From Verrucosispora sp. WMMD573 (GTDB lineage Bacteria > Actinomycetota > Actinomycetes > Mycobacteriales > Micromonosporaceae), in the NCBI RefSeq assembly GCF_027497175.1, contig NZ_CP114901.1:3596001-3660000 (forward strand): DNA of 64,000 bases. The letters are read 5' to 3'. A model generated the notes under the pieces. The model searched no databases. It worked only from the letters and a program-made list of their open reading frames with translations, and had not been told where the DNA came from. The translations under genes were made by a program, and so were the position numbers. Shown piece by piece: positions 52,680 to 61,612 of the stretch. How positions within the stretch are numbered: position 1 is the stretch's first letter; each line of letters begins with the position of its first letter.

Positions 52680-54273
52680 TGCCGCGCCCAGCGCCTGGAC
52701 CGGAGACGGCCCAGCCACCGCCTCGACGTCCCGCAGCGTCACCATCACAGACGTGGTGCGGGTGCCGCTGCACCGGATCCGGTTGGTAGCGGCGGTGGCC
52801 CTCTGTGGACTGCTCGCCGCGGTCGGCTACGTGCTGGTGGCGCCGGCCTCGGTGACGGCGAGCGCGGTGGTGGCGGTCCGGCCGGTGGTCACCGACGCCT
52901 TCACGCCCAGCGGCGCCGCCGCCGACCGGGCGGTGAACATGAACGTGGAGAGCGGGATCGCCACCGGCACCGAGGTCGTCGGCAAGCTGGCCGCGACCTT
53001 CGACTCCGACCAGCGCACGGTACGCGACGCTCTTGAGGTCGAGGTGCCGGCCGGTGGCCAGATCCTGCGCTTCATCTACCAGGCCGGCGACGCCGAACGA
53101 GCGGTGGCGGGTGCCAACCTGGCCGCGCAGAGCTACCTGGACATCCGGCGCGGAATGTACGAGACGCAGCGCGAGGAGATGTTGCGCTCGTACGACGAGA
53201 GCATCGAGAAGATCGTCGCCCAGCGCAACGCCGTGCAGCGCCGGATCAACAACGCCCGGGACACCGCCGCCGCCGAAGCCGCCGTGGCCGAACTCGGCGG
53301 CATCAACAACCAGCTCACCCAGCTCAGCTCCGCCCGTACGGAGATCGCCGCGGTCGACGTGAATCCGGGCTGGGTCACCCGCAGCGCCGAGCAGGCGTTG
53401 GCCACCACCGCCGGCAGCTCGTCGATGCTGCTCGCCGGTGGGCTGCTCGGTGGGGCCGTGATCGGTCTGGTACTCGCCTTCCTGTGGGAGTCGGCCGACC
53501 GGCGTATCCGCAGCGTGGCCGATGCGCGGGACAGCACCGGCCTGCCGCTGCTGGGCACCGTCCGCCGCGCCCGGCTACGCGGCCGGGCCGTCGACGCCGA
53601 CATCCGCTACGTGGCGATGGCCGTCGCCGAACGGGTACGCGAGCCCGCCCGGGTCGCCGTGGTGACCGCCCGGGAGGACGCCACCGCGATCACCGCCGGG
53701 CTCGCGGTCGCCCTCGCCGTGGCCGGGCGGGAGGTGTTCGTGGCCGACGACAGCGGCCGGATCGACCGGCTGCGGGCCACGGTGCTCACCGACCGGGGCC
53801 GGTTGCCGGCGGCCATCGACCCGGCCCGGCCCGCCGTGCCCAAGCCCCGCACCGCCCCCACGGACACCGATGACGGTCCCACCGAGGTCATCGCCCGGCG
53901 TCCCTCCCCACATCCGATCGGCGCCCGTCCCTCGACCGACCCGGAGGCCACCCTCACCCTGCCCCGGGTCGCCAAGACCACCAGCCGTACCGACAACGGA
54001 CGGGCGAGCGGCGACGAGCAGGTGGCGGTGGGTGCCGGCAGCGTGCGGTTCGGCACCTGGCGGCAGGGCGCCGACAAGCGTCTCGTGCTCTACAACGCCC
54101 CGCCCGCCGAGGCCGACGAGCGGGGCGTTGCGGTGGCCCGGCAGGGCACTGCCGTGGTCGTCGTCGAACGGGACCGCACCCGCCAGGCCGACCTGCGGCG
54201 GCTCGCCGAGCGGCTGCGGGCGGCCGGGGTCAACCCGCTCGGGTTCGTGCTGTGTCGCAGCGGGCGGAGCTGA
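52672..54273 (+). CDS. Wzz-like polysaccharide co-polymerase with degenerate kinase domain
   Basis: The 533-residue protein has two membrane segments (LVAAVALCGLLAAVGYVLVA near 38-58 and SMLLAGGLLGGAVIGLVLAFLW near 250-272) bracketing an external helical domain (ESGIATGTEVVGKLAATF..NNQLTQLSSARTEI), the Wzz/chain-length layout. A cytoplasmic Rossmann-like part follows (VAVVTAREDATAITAGLAVALAVAGREVFVADD), which resembles a BY-type tyrosine kinase but has no GxxGxGKT P-loop and no C-terminal Tyr cluster, so it is probably inactive. Its role would be control of polymer length with the Wzy next door. The ATG overlaps the acyltransferase stop. Confidence 0.85.
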   Translation: MTDAAPSAWTGDGPATASTSRSVTITDVVRVPLHRIRLVAAVALCGLLAAVGYVLVAPASVTASAVVAVRPVVTDAFTPSGAAADRAVNMNVESGIATGTEVVGKLAATFDSDQRTVRDALEVEVPAGGQILRFIYQAGDAERAVAGANLAAQSYLDIRRGMYETQREEMLRSYDESIEKIVAQRNAVQRRINNARDTAAAEAAVAELGGINNQLTQLSSARTEIAAVDVNPGWVTRSAEQALATTAGSSSMLLAGGLLGGAVIGLVLAFLWESADRRIRSVADARDSTGLPLLGTVRRARLRGRAVDADIRYVAMAVAERVREPARVAVVTAREDATAITAGLAVALAVAGREVFVADDSGRIDRLRATVLTDRGRLPAAIDPARPAVPKPRTAPTDTDDGPTEVIARRPSPHPIGARPSTDPEATLTLPRVAKTTSRTDNGRASGDEQVAVGAGSVRFGTWRQGADKRLVLYNAPPAEADERGVAVARQGTAVVVVERDRTRQADLRRLAERLRAAGVNPLGFVLCRSGRS

Positions 54274-54276
54274 GGC

Positions 54277-55623
54277 GTGCCGGTCACCCACGCCCCGGCG
54301 ACCACCGAGCCGCCCCTACCGGCCGGCGCCGCCACCCGACCTCCGCCGGTTGTGCCGCCCCGCCTGCCGCTGTGGCCGTTGGCGGTGATGTTCGGGCTGG
54401 TCCCGCTCTGGTGGGTGGTAGGCGCCTTCTACCTCGGCTGGCCGGTGCTGGGTGCCCTGCTGTTCACCCTGCTGGCCACCCGGGGCCGGGTGCCGCTGCC
54501 GCCCGGCGCGGGGATCTGGCTGCTGTTCCTGGCCCTCGTGATGGTCAGCGCGACCCGGCTGGCGTCCCCAACTTCGCTGCCGACCTTCGTGCTGCGCCTG
54601 GCGTTCTACCTCACCGCGCTGGTCGTCGCGGTCTACGTCTACACCGTCGTCCGGGAGCGCCCCGACCAGGCCGCCGTGCTGGTGCCGCTGTGCGCGTTCT
54701 GGTTCGGGCTGGTCGCGCTGGGCTGGCTCGGCGTGCTGGTGCCACGGCTGGAACTGACCACCCCGGTCGAGACGCTGCTGCCGTCGGGTGTGTCCGGGGT
54801 GCCGTTCATCAGCGACATGGTCCACCTGACCACCGCGGAATACAGCGCCAGGTCACTCAACCCGATCTACCGGCCGGCGGCCCCGTACGCGTACACCAAC
54901 AACTACGGCAGCGCGTACGCGATGACGTTGCCGTGCGTGGTCGCGTACACCATGCTGCGTCGGCGCGGCCTGCTGCGCTGGGCGTTGCTGGCGTCGCTGC
55001 CGGTGTCGCTGGTCCCGGCGTTCCTCACGCTCAACCGGGCGATGTTCCTCAGCCTCGGTGTGGGCCTGGCCGTGCTCGGGGTGCGAGCGGCGCTGCGCGG
55101 CAACACCCGGGTGGCCGCCTCCATCGGCGGCATGGTGGTGCTCGGTGGCATCGCCAGCCTGTTCATCCCGGTGGCCGAGCTGATCGGTAATCGGGTCGAG
55201 TCCAGTGACACCAACACCGACCGGCTGTCGCTCTACAGCGAGGTGCTGCGCCGGGTGGGTGACTCGCCCTGGCTGGGCTACGGAGCGCCGATGGAGGTGG
55301 ACACCGTGACCGCCGACGCGCCGATCGGCACCCAGGGGCAGCTGTGGATGGTGTTGTTCAGCCACGGCGTACCGGCCCTGCTGTGCTTCCTGGCCTGGTT
55401 CGTCGTCGCCGCGCTGATCTGCGCCCGGGCCACCTCGGCGGCTGGTCAGTGGCTCTCCGTCGTCCCGGTGATCTGCCTGGTGCAGGTCCCCTTCTACGGG
55501 ATGGCCAACCAGAACCTCGCGGTGGCCTTCTTCGCGGTGGCCTTCGCGCTCGCGCTCTGCGAACGCGAACGCCGCATCCCGCCGGGCGGGATGCCGCGGC
55601 GGACGGCGGTGGTGCGGGCATGA
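54277..55623 (+). CDS. O-antigen ligase/polymerase-like membrane protein (Wzy/WaaL type)
   Basis: The 448-residue protein has about 10-12 membrane segments and, near the end, the large external loop and Wzy_C-type region (TLNRAMFLSLGVGLAVLG, then ESSDTNTDRLSLYSEVLRRVGDSPWLGYG) common to O-antigen polymerases and ligases. It should polymerise repeat units or attach the finished glycan outside the membrane. The GTG start lies 4 bp after the Wzz-like gene. The stop overlaps the flippase ATG. Polymerase and ligase cannot be told apart from sequence alone. Confidence 0.88.
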   Translation: MPVTHAPATTEPPLPAGAATRPPPVVPPRLPLWPLAVMFGLVPLWWVVGAFYLGWPVLGALLFTLLATRGRVPLPPGAGIWLLFLALVMVSATRLASPTSLPTFVLRLAFYLTALVVAVYVYTVVRERPDQAAVLVPLCAFWFGLVALGWLGVLVPRLELTTPVETLLPSGVSGVPFISDMVHLTTAEYSARSLNPIYRPAAPYAYTNNYGSAYAMTLPCVVAYTMLRRRGLLRWALLASLPVSLVPAFLTLNRAMFLSLGVGLAVLGVRAALRGNTRVAASIGGMVVLGGIASLFIPVAELIGNRVESSDTNTDRLSLYSEVLRRVGDSPWLGYGAPMEVDTVTADAPIGTQGQLWMVLFSHGVPALLCFLAWFVVAALICARATSAAGQWLSVVPVICLVQVPFYGMANQNLAVAFFAVAFALALCERERRIPPGGMPRRTAVVRA

Positions 55624-57203
55624 CGGCGACCACCAGCCCACCGACGGGAGACGGCCCCGGGGGTACGCCGAGCACCCTCGCGGCGCCGGTGGACGGCGCG
55701 GCCGAGACCCGGCGCAGCACCCGCAGCGGCGTGGCCGGGCTGCTCGGCGCGGCGACCAGCGGGCTGTTCGGCTTCCTGCTCGCGGTCGTCATCACCCGTG
55801 GCTACGGCACCACCGGAGCGGGCGCGTTCTTCGCCGCGATCGGCGTGGTGACCGTCGCCGCCGCGATCTGCACCCTCGGCGCGGAGACCGGTCTGATCTG
55901 GGCGCTGCCCCGGCGGCGGGCCGGCGACGGCGCCCGGGTGCTGCCGGTCGCCCTGACCCCACCGTTGCTGTTCGCCGTGCTGGTCGCGGCGGGTGGTGCG
56001 GTTGTCGCCGGGCCGCTCGCCGGCCGGCTGCTGGGCCCGGCGGGCGGGCCGTTGCTGGTGGTGACCTTCGCGGCGGTACCCGTGGTGGTCGCGATGAACC
56101 TGCTGCTGGCCGTCGTGCGCTGCGTACGCCCGATGCGGTCCTACGTCTCGGTGCAGTTCCTGCTGCTGCCGATCGCCCGTCCGCTGCTGGTCGGCGCGGC
56201 AGTGCTCGCCGGTGGCGGGCTGCTGGCGGGGATGAGCGGGTGGCTGGTGCCGGCCGCCGTGGCGCTGCTGGTGTGCCTGATCCTGGTGGCCGGGCCGCTC
56301 GGGATCGGCGCGGGCGCCCGGCTGCGTCCGCAACCCGGTGACTGGTCCACGTTCTGGCGGTTCGCGCTGCCCCGCGCCGCCTCGGCGGCGATCGACGCGG
56401 GCAGCATGTGGATCGGCGTGCTGCTCACCTCGGCCCTGGCCGGCCCGGCCGACGCCGGTGTCTTCGGTGCCGTCGGCCGCTACGTCCTCGCCGGCCAACT
56501 TGCGATGCAGGGGCTGCGGGTGGCCGTCGCCCCGCAACTGTCCCGGCTGCTGGGCCGGGGGGAGCGGGCCGCCGCCGCTGCCGTGCACCGGCAGTTGACC
56601 GGCTGGGGGCTGGTGCTCTCCTGGCCGGTGTACCTGCTGCTCGCCGCCTTCGCGCCGGCGTTCCTGGCGCTGTTCGGCCCCGAGTTCACCGCCGGCGCCG
56701 CCGCGATGACGGTGCTCGCCGTGGCGATGCTCGTCAACACCGGGGTCGGCAACGTGCAGAGCCTGCTGCTGATGGGCGGGCGCAGCGGCCTGCACCTGGC
56801 CGCGGCGCTGGCCGGGCTGCTGGTCACCGTCGGCGGCGGGCTGGCGCTGATCCCCGCCCACGGGGCGACCGGCGCGGCGATCGCCTGGGCCGCCGGCATC
56901 GTGACCGAGAACCTCTGCGCGGCCACCTTCGCCCGGCTGGTGGTGCGCCAACCTCTGGTGGACGCCCGGATGCTGGCCGCGGCGGCGGTCACCGTGGCCG
57001 GGGTCGGGCTGGCGGCGGTGGCCGGGCTGGCGGTGGCCGGCAGGGGCATCGCCGGACTGGTGCTCGCGGTGGTCACACTCGCCACCGTCTGCGTCGGCTT
57101 GTTGACGTTGCCCCGGGTGCGACGCGGCATCCGGGTGACCATGGTGCAGATCCGTGGCGGGTCGCCGGCCGGCGACCCGCCACGGACATCGAAGGGCAGG
57201 TGA
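55620..57203 (+). CDS. Wzx-like lipid-linked oligosaccharide flippase
   Basis: The 527-residue protein has about 14 hydrophobic segments in the MATE/MOP-like layout of Wzx flippases, starting with a Thr/Pro-rich cytoplasmic tail of about 35 residues. It opens with RSGVAGLLGAATSGLFGFLLAVVITRGYGTTGAGAFFAA and includes the inner-half start WRFALPRAASAAIDAGSMWIGVLL. It would move lipid-linked repeat units across the membrane for the Wzy-like protein. The ATG overlaps the upstream stop (ATGA). Confidence 0.9.
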   Translation: MTATTSPPTGDGPGGTPSTLAAPVDGAAETRRSTRSGVAGLLGAATSGLFGFLLAVVITRGYGTTGAGAFFAAIGVVTVAAAICTLGAETGLIWALPRRRAGDGARVLPVALTPPLLFAVLVAAGGAVVAGPLAGRLLGPAGGPLLVVTFAAVPVVVAMNLLLAVVRCVRPMRSYVSVQFLLLPIARPLLVGAAVLAGGGLLAGMSGWLVPAAVALLVCLILVAGPLGIGAGARLRPQPGDWSTFWRFALPRAASAAIDAGSMWIGVLLTSALAGPADAGVFGAVGRYVLAGQLAMQGLRVAVAPQLSRLLGRGERAAAAAVHRQLTGWGLVLSWPVYLLLAAFAPAFLALFGPEFTAGAAAMTVLAVAMLVNTGVGNVQSLLLMGGRSGLHLAAALAGLLVTVGGGLALIPAHGATGAAIAWAAGIVTENLCAATFARLVVRQPLVDARMLAAAAVTVAGVGLAAVAGLAVAGRGIAGLVLAVVTLATVCVGLLTLPRVRRGIRVTMVQIRGGSPAGDPPRTSKGR

Positions 57204-57210
57204 GTTCGTC

Positions 57211-58113
57211 GTGTCGTCCATTCGCGACCGGGTGAAGCAGTTGGTGCCGACCCAGGTGACGAACCGGGTACGGGAAAGCCTCGTCGACTACGGGGTACGC
57301 ACCAGCGACCGCCGGCCGTTGCCGGACTTCCTCATCATCGGCACCAAGCGCGGCGGCACCACCTCGCTGTGGAACTACCTGATCCAGCATCCGCTGGTGC
57401 CCCGGCTCTTTCCCGCCTGGAACACGAAGTCCGCGCACTACTTCGAGGAGCACTGGAACCGCGGCGAGGCGTGGTACCGCTCGCATTTCCCGACGTTGCG
57501 GCAGCGGGAGACACTGGAGCACCGCCACGGCGGCCCGGTCCGCGTCGGTGAGGCCGCCCCGCTGTACATGTTCCACCCGCTGGCCGCCGAGCGGGTGTCC
57601 GCGCTGATGCCCTCGGTGCGGCTGATCGTGCTGCTCCGCGACCCGGTGGAACGGGCCTACTCGCACTGGAAGGAGCGGCGGACCAACGGCGTGGAGCCGC
57701 TCGACTTCGCCGCCGCACTGGCCGCCGAGGCGCAGCGCACGGCAGGGGAGCGGGAACGGCTGATCGCCGAACCCAACCACTTCAGCGAGCCCTACGACTG
57801 GTACACCTACCGGGCACGGGGCCGGTACCTGGAGCACCTGCAACCGTGGCTGGAGCGCTTCGACCGCAGCCAGATCCTCTTCCTGCCCAGCGAGGAGCTG
57901 TACGCCGACGCCCGGGCGACCTACCAGCGCACCCTGGACTTCCTCGGCCTCCCGCCGTTCGACCTGCCCAACTTCAAGGTCTACAACGACCGGCGGTCCG
58001 CGCCCCTGGAGCCGGCGCTGCGCGCCGAGCTGACCGCGTACTACCGCCCGCACAACGAGGCGTTGCGGCAGCGGCTGGGGTTGCGGCTCGACTGGCCGGA
58101 CCGGGTCGCGTGA
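57211..58113 (+). CDS. PAPS-dependent sulfotransferase
   Basis: The 300-residue enzyme has the 5'-phosphosulfate loop FLIIGTKRGGTTSLWNYL (Lys46 to Ser52) and the 3'-phosphate motif VLLRDPVERAYSHW, the two PAPS-binding marks of the Sulfotransfer_1 family. It would add sulfate from PAPS to a carbohydrate (or lipid) in the cytoplasm. Its place after the flippase suggests sulfation of the cluster's glycan, an inference. The GTG at 57211 is chosen; a purine-rich GGCAGGTGAG lies upstream. The stop overlaps the next gene by 4 bp. Confidence 0.9.
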   Translation: MSSIRDRVKQLVPTQVTNRVRESLVDYGVRTSDRRPLPDFLIIGTKRGGTTSLWNYLIQHPLVPRLFPAWNTKSAHYFEEHWNRGEAWYRSHFPTLRQRETLEHRHGGPVRVGEAAPLYMFHPLAAERVSALMPSVRLIVLLRDPVERAYSHWKERRTNGVEPLDFAAALAAEAQRTAGERERLIAEPNHFSEPYDWYTYRARGRYLEHLQPWLERFDRSQILFLPSEELYADARATYQRTLDFLGLPPFDLPNFKVYNDRRSAPLEPALRAELTAYYRPHNEALRQRLGLRLDWPDRVA

Positions 58114-59360
58114 CCGCCTCGGCCACCATCACGGGCGATCCCCGCAGCCGGGACGACGGGCTGGGCTGGGTCACCCGGGCGGTCTTCTCCGACGCCCGGG
58201 TCGCGGTGACCGTGGACGCCGAGCCGCCGGCCGGGCACACCGTCGTGGCCCGGTACGCGGTGGTGCCCTCGGTGGCGCGGGCCCGCTTCCTGCTGCCGAT
58301 GGGCTCACCCCGGGTCGCGGCGGCGGCGCTGCTGTCGTACAACGCCCTGCGCCCGGCGAAGCTGCGGGCGGCGCGGGCGGTGCTCGGCGTGGCGGCGCGG
58401 GCCGGCGCGGTGGACCGGGCTCCCTTTCCGACGCTGACCGTGGCGCTGCCGGTCGGCCTCGACCCGGCGGAGGTGCTGCTCGCCGCGCGGGTCGGTGCCG
58501 AACTCGGCGCGCCGGTACACGCGGCCTGCGGGGTGCGTCCACCGGATCCGAACCACAAGCCGACGCTGCAACTGTTCGACGGCCGGGGCGAGCCGCGCGG
58601 GTACGCGAAGATCGGCTGGAACGACGCGACGCGGGCGCTGGTCACCGCCGAGGCCGCAGCGCTACGGGAGGTCGCCGGGCTGGCCGGGACGGCCGGACAC
58701 CCCGGCACCACCCGCCTGCTCACCGAGTTCGCCTGGGCCGGGCAGACGGTGGCGGTGGTCGAGCCGCTGCCGGCGCGTATCCGTGGGGTGCCGGTCGACA
58801 CGCCGCCCGACCTGGCGGCGCTGCTCGCGGTGGCCCGGCGGGGTGGCCCACCGGCGGCGGCCCGGCCCCTGGCCGGCTCACCGTTCCTGGCCCGGCTGAC
58901 CGCGCAGGCGCGGCGCGCCGCCGAAACCGTCGGCGACCGTGCGCCGGCCGCCGTCGCCGACCTGGCCCGCCGGCACGGTGACGTCGCCGTCGAGTTCGGC
59001 CACTGGCACGGCGACTGGGTGCCGTGGAACCTCGGCCGGCACGAGGGGAAACTCATCGCCTGGGACTGGGAGCACAGCGGACCGGAGGTACCCGTCGGCT
59101 TCGACCTGGCCCACGACGCGTTCCAACGCGCGCTCGTGGCGCGCGGCGAACCGGCCGCCGAGGCGGCCCGGCAGGTCGACACCTGGCTCAACCGGCACGG
59201 CGACGCGCTGGGGTTGGACCGGGCCCGGCAGCGGCTGGTTGCCGATGCCTACCTGGTGGAGATGTGGCTGCGCACCTGGCGGCTGGCCGACGCCGGCGCC
59301 GGCTGGAACCCGGCGCTGCATCCCGCCCTGCTGGACACCATTCAGGACCGACACAGCTGA
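58110..59360 (+). CDS. Aminoglycoside phosphotransferase (APH)-fold kinase-like protein
   Basis: The 416-residue protein has the APH/choline kinase C-lobe: the catalytic loop is HGDWVPWN (His300, Asp302, Asn307), and the metal-binding Asp is Asp319 in IAWDWEHSG. The N-lobe includes LFDGRGEPRGYAKIGWN with a candidate ATP-site Lys (YAK). The first 130 residues are divergent. In this setting it more likely phosphorylates a sugar, lipid carrier or glycan building block than an antibiotic. The GTG overlaps the sulfotransferase stop (GTGA), so both are coupled. Confidence 0.85.
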   Translation: MTASATITGDPRSRDDGLGWVTRAVFSDARVAVTVDAEPPAGHTVVARYAVVPSVARARFLLPMGSPRVAAAALLSYNALRPAKLRAARAVLGVAARAGAVDRAPFPTLTVALPVGLDPAEVLLAARVGAELGAPVHAACGVRPPDPNHKPTLQLFDGRGEPRGYAKIGWNDATRALVTAEAAALREVAGLAGTAGHPGTTRLLTEFAWAGQTVAVVEPLPARIRGVPVDTPPDLAALLAVARRGGPPAAARPLAGSPFLARLTAQARRAAETVGDRAPAAVADLARRHGDVAVEFGHWHGDWVPWNLGRHEGKLIAWDWEHSGPEVPVGFDLAHDAFQRALVARGEPAAEAARQVDTWLNRHGDALGLDRARQRLVADAYLVEMWLRTWRLADAGAGWNPALHPALLDTIQDRHS

Positions 59361-59392
59361 CCGACACGTCAAGCGGACTTGTGGGGAGTCAC

Positions 59393-59875
59393 GTGGACAA
59401 CACCAACAATGGAGCCGACCAGCAGCCGGTGCTGCTGCTGGTCGGGTCGAGCGGAGGGCACCTGGCGCAGTTGCTCGCCCTGCGGCCCTGGTACGAAACC
59501 TGGCGACGGTGCTGGGTCACCTTCGACACGCCGGAGGCGCTGTCGCTGCTGGCCGGGGAGGACGTCGTTCCGGCGTACCATCCCACCACCCGCCACCTGG
59601 GCAACCTGCTGCGCAACGCGTGGCTGGCCGGCCAGGTGCTGCGTCGGCGGCGGGTCGCCGCGGTGGTCACCACCGGCGCGGGTGTGGCGGTGCCGTTCGT
59701 CGTGTTCGCCCGGCTGCGCCGCATCCCGACCGTCTACATCGAGGTCTACGACCGGATCGACACACCGACGCTTACCGCCCGGCTGTGCCGCCCGTTCCTG
59801 TCGGCGATGCTCGTGCAGTGGGAGGAGCAGCGCCGCCAGTACCCGGAGGCCACCGTCGTGGGAACGCTGCTGTGA
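59393..59875 (+). CDS. Alg14-like glycosyltransferase membrane/acceptor subunit
   Basis: The 160-residue protein matches the Alg14 (EpsE/WelJ-type) half of a split GT28-fold glycosyltransferase: LLLVGSSGGHLAQLLALRPWY at the start, VTTGAGVAVPFVVFARLRRIPTVYIEVYDRIDTP in the middle, and a truncated end (QYPEATVVGTLL). The half alone lacks the nucleotide-sugar site; it recruits the catalytic half encoded next. GTG at 59393 with GGGGAG; a GTG at 59381 is possible. The stop overlaps the next start by 4 bp (GTGA). Confidence 0.9.
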   Translation: MDNTNNGADQQPVLLLVGSSGGHLAQLLALRPWYETWRRCWVTFDTPEALSLLAGEDVVPAYHPTTRHLGNLLRNAWLAGQVLRRRRVAAVVTTGAGVAVPFVVFARLRRIPTVYIEVYDRIDTPTLTARLCRPFLSAMLVQWEEQRRQYPEATVVGTLL

Positions 59876-60570
59876 GCGGCGACGCGCCCGGCGACGGGCA
59901 CCGGGCCACGCCGGTACGGCCCCGCCCGGTCCCCGAGGAACCGACGGTACGCGTGCCGGAGCCGCGCGAGCCGCGCACCGACGGCCGGCCGCAGGTGCTG
60001 GTGGCCGTCGGCACCGACAAACATCCGTTCGACCGGCTGGTCGACTGGCTGCGCGAATGGCACGACGAGGTTGCCGGTGAGGTTCGGTTGACCGTGCAGC
60101 ACGGCCACACCCGGGCGGATGACCTGCGCGACGCGGTGCCGTTCCTCGGCCACGCCGAGTTGCAGGCGGCGATGGCCCAGGTCGACCTGGTCGTCTGCCA
60201 CGGTGGGCCGGCCACCATCCTGGAGGCCCGCCGGCACGGACACCTGCCGATCGTGGTGCCCCGCGACCCGACCCGTGGCGAGCACGTCGACGACCACCAG
60301 CTGTTGTTCGCCCGCCGGCTCGGCGCGGCCGGCCTGGTGGCGCTCTGCGAGTCCCGGCAGGAGCTGCTGGACACGCTGGCCACCGGTCTCGCCGACCGGG
60401 ACCGGTTCACCGTCGCCGTGGACGCCGGTGCCGCCGACGGGCGGCGGGCCGCGGTGCGGCGGGTGGGAGTGATCGTCGAGGACCTGGTGGCCGCCGCCGC
60501 GCAGCGGCACCACCGACCCTGGTGGCGGCCGTGGGGTGGACCCGGCCCGAACGGAAGGCGGAAGCCGTGA
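59872..60570 (+). CDS. Alg13-like glycosyltransferase catalytic subunit
   Basis: The 232-residue protein is the C-terminal GT28/Alg13 half: VLVAVGTDKHPFDRLVDWL at its start and the nucleotide-sugar site VVCHGGPATILEARRHGHLPIVVPRDPTRGEHVDDHQ. It carries an unusual 40-residue Pro/Arg-rich N-terminus. Together with the Alg14-like protein it should transfer a sugar (in the eukaryotic case GlcNAc from UDP-GlcNAc) to a lipid-linked acceptor at the inner membrane face. The exact sugar is unknown. It is translationally coupled on both sides. Confidence 0.9.
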   Translation: MSGDAPGDGHRATPVRPRPVPEEPTVRVPEPREPRTDGRPQVLVAVGTDKHPFDRLVDWLREWHDEVAGEVRLTVQHGHTRADDLRDAVPFLGHAELQAAMAQVDLVVCHGGPATILEARRHGHLPIVVPRDPTRGEHVDDHQLLFARRLGAAGLVALCESRQELLDTLATGLADRDRFTVAVDAGAADGRRAAVRRVGVIVEDLVAAAAQRHHRPWWRPWGGPGPNGRRKP

Positions 60571-61487
60571 CCCCGTACCCGAGCGTGAGCGCCGTGGTGC
60601 CCACCCGCGACCGGCCGGAGCTGCTGCGGGCCGCGGTACGCGCCATCGTCGCCCAGGACTACCCGGGGCCGGTCGAGGTGGTCGTCGTCTACGACCAGTC
60701 CGAACCGGACCCGACCCTGGCGGACCTGTCCGCACCGGACCGGCCGGTGCGGGTGATCACCAACGCGCGCACGCCGGGCCTGGCCGGCGCCCGTAACACC
60801 GGCACCGTGGCCGCCACCGGTGAGCTGGTCGCCTTCTGCGACGACGACGACGAGTGGCTGCCCGGCAAGCTGCGCGCCCAGGTCGACGCCCTGAACGCGG
60901 TGCCCGGCGCCGAGTTCGTCAGCTGCGGCATCCGGGTCAGCTACGACGGGCACACCGTCGAGCGGGTGCTGGACCGGGACTCGATCAGCCTGGCCGAGTT
61001 GCTGCGGGACCGGATGACCGAGCTGCACCCGTCGACCTTCGTCATCCGGGCGGCGGCGTTACGGGACGGCTTCGGGCTGGTCGACGAGGAGATCCCGGGC
61101 AGCTACGCCGAGGACTACGAGTTCCTGCTCCGGGCCGCCCGCAGCGCACCACTTGTCAACCTGCGCACCCCGTACGTGGTGGTGCGCTGGCACAAGCGGT
61201 CGTACTTCGCCCAGCGATGGGACACCATCTCCGAGGCGTTGCAGTGGCTGCTGGACCGCTATCCCGAGTTCGCCAGCCAACCGGCCGGGCAGGCCCGGGT
61301 CACCGGGCAGATCGCCTTCGCCCGCGCCGCGTCGGGAGACTCCCGGGGCGCGGTGCGCTGGGCCCGGCGGACGATCCGGCGCAACCCGCGCGAACCCCGG
61401 GCCTACCTGGCGCTGGCCGTCGCCGGGCGGGTGGTCCGCGCCGACACGGTGCTGCGCACCCTGCACCGACGCGGTCGGGGCATCTGA
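60567..61487 (+). CDS. Family 2 glycosyltransferase
   Basis: The 306-residue enzyme has the GT-A fold of family 2: [18 protein letters not shown] at the start and the metal/nucleotide motif FCDDDDEW (Asp92-95), followed by an acceptor region ([19 protein letters not shown] with the ED catalytic-base pair). It should add a sugar to the growing repeat unit in the cytoplasm. The GTG at 60567 is preceded by GGAAGGCGGAAG and overlaps the Alg13-like stop. It is the last gene of the cluster before aroC. Confidence 0.92.
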   Translation: MTPYPSVSAVVPTRDRPELLRAAVRAIVAQDYPGPVEVVVVYDQSEPDPTLADLSAPDRPVRVITNARTPGLAGARNTGTVAATGELVAFCDDDDEWLPGKLRAQVDALNAVPGAEFVSCGIRVSYDGHTVERVLDRDSISLAELLRDRMTELHPSTFVIRAAALRDGFGLVDEEIPGSYAEDYEFLLRAARSAPLVNLRTPYVVVRWHKRSYFAQRWDTISEALQWLLDRYPEFASQPAGQARVTGQIAFARAASGDSRGAVRWARRTIRRNPREPRAYLALAVAGRVVRADTVLRTLHRRGRGI

Positions 61488-61612
61488 CCGCCCACCGTGC
61501 CTCCGCCGCCCACGCCGGGTCGCGCTGGCTCGCGCCGGGGCGCGGGCGGCGCGTCCGCAGGGCGGGACGCGGCGGGCGGCGCGGGGCGGCGGACACCGGG
61601 CGTGACAGACTC

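Noticed and set aside
58110..59360. Antibiotic resistance gene (aminoglycoside phosphotransferase)
   Set aside because: Only the kinase fold and catalytic residues are shared. Its coupling to glycan genes makes an antibiotic substrate unlikely.
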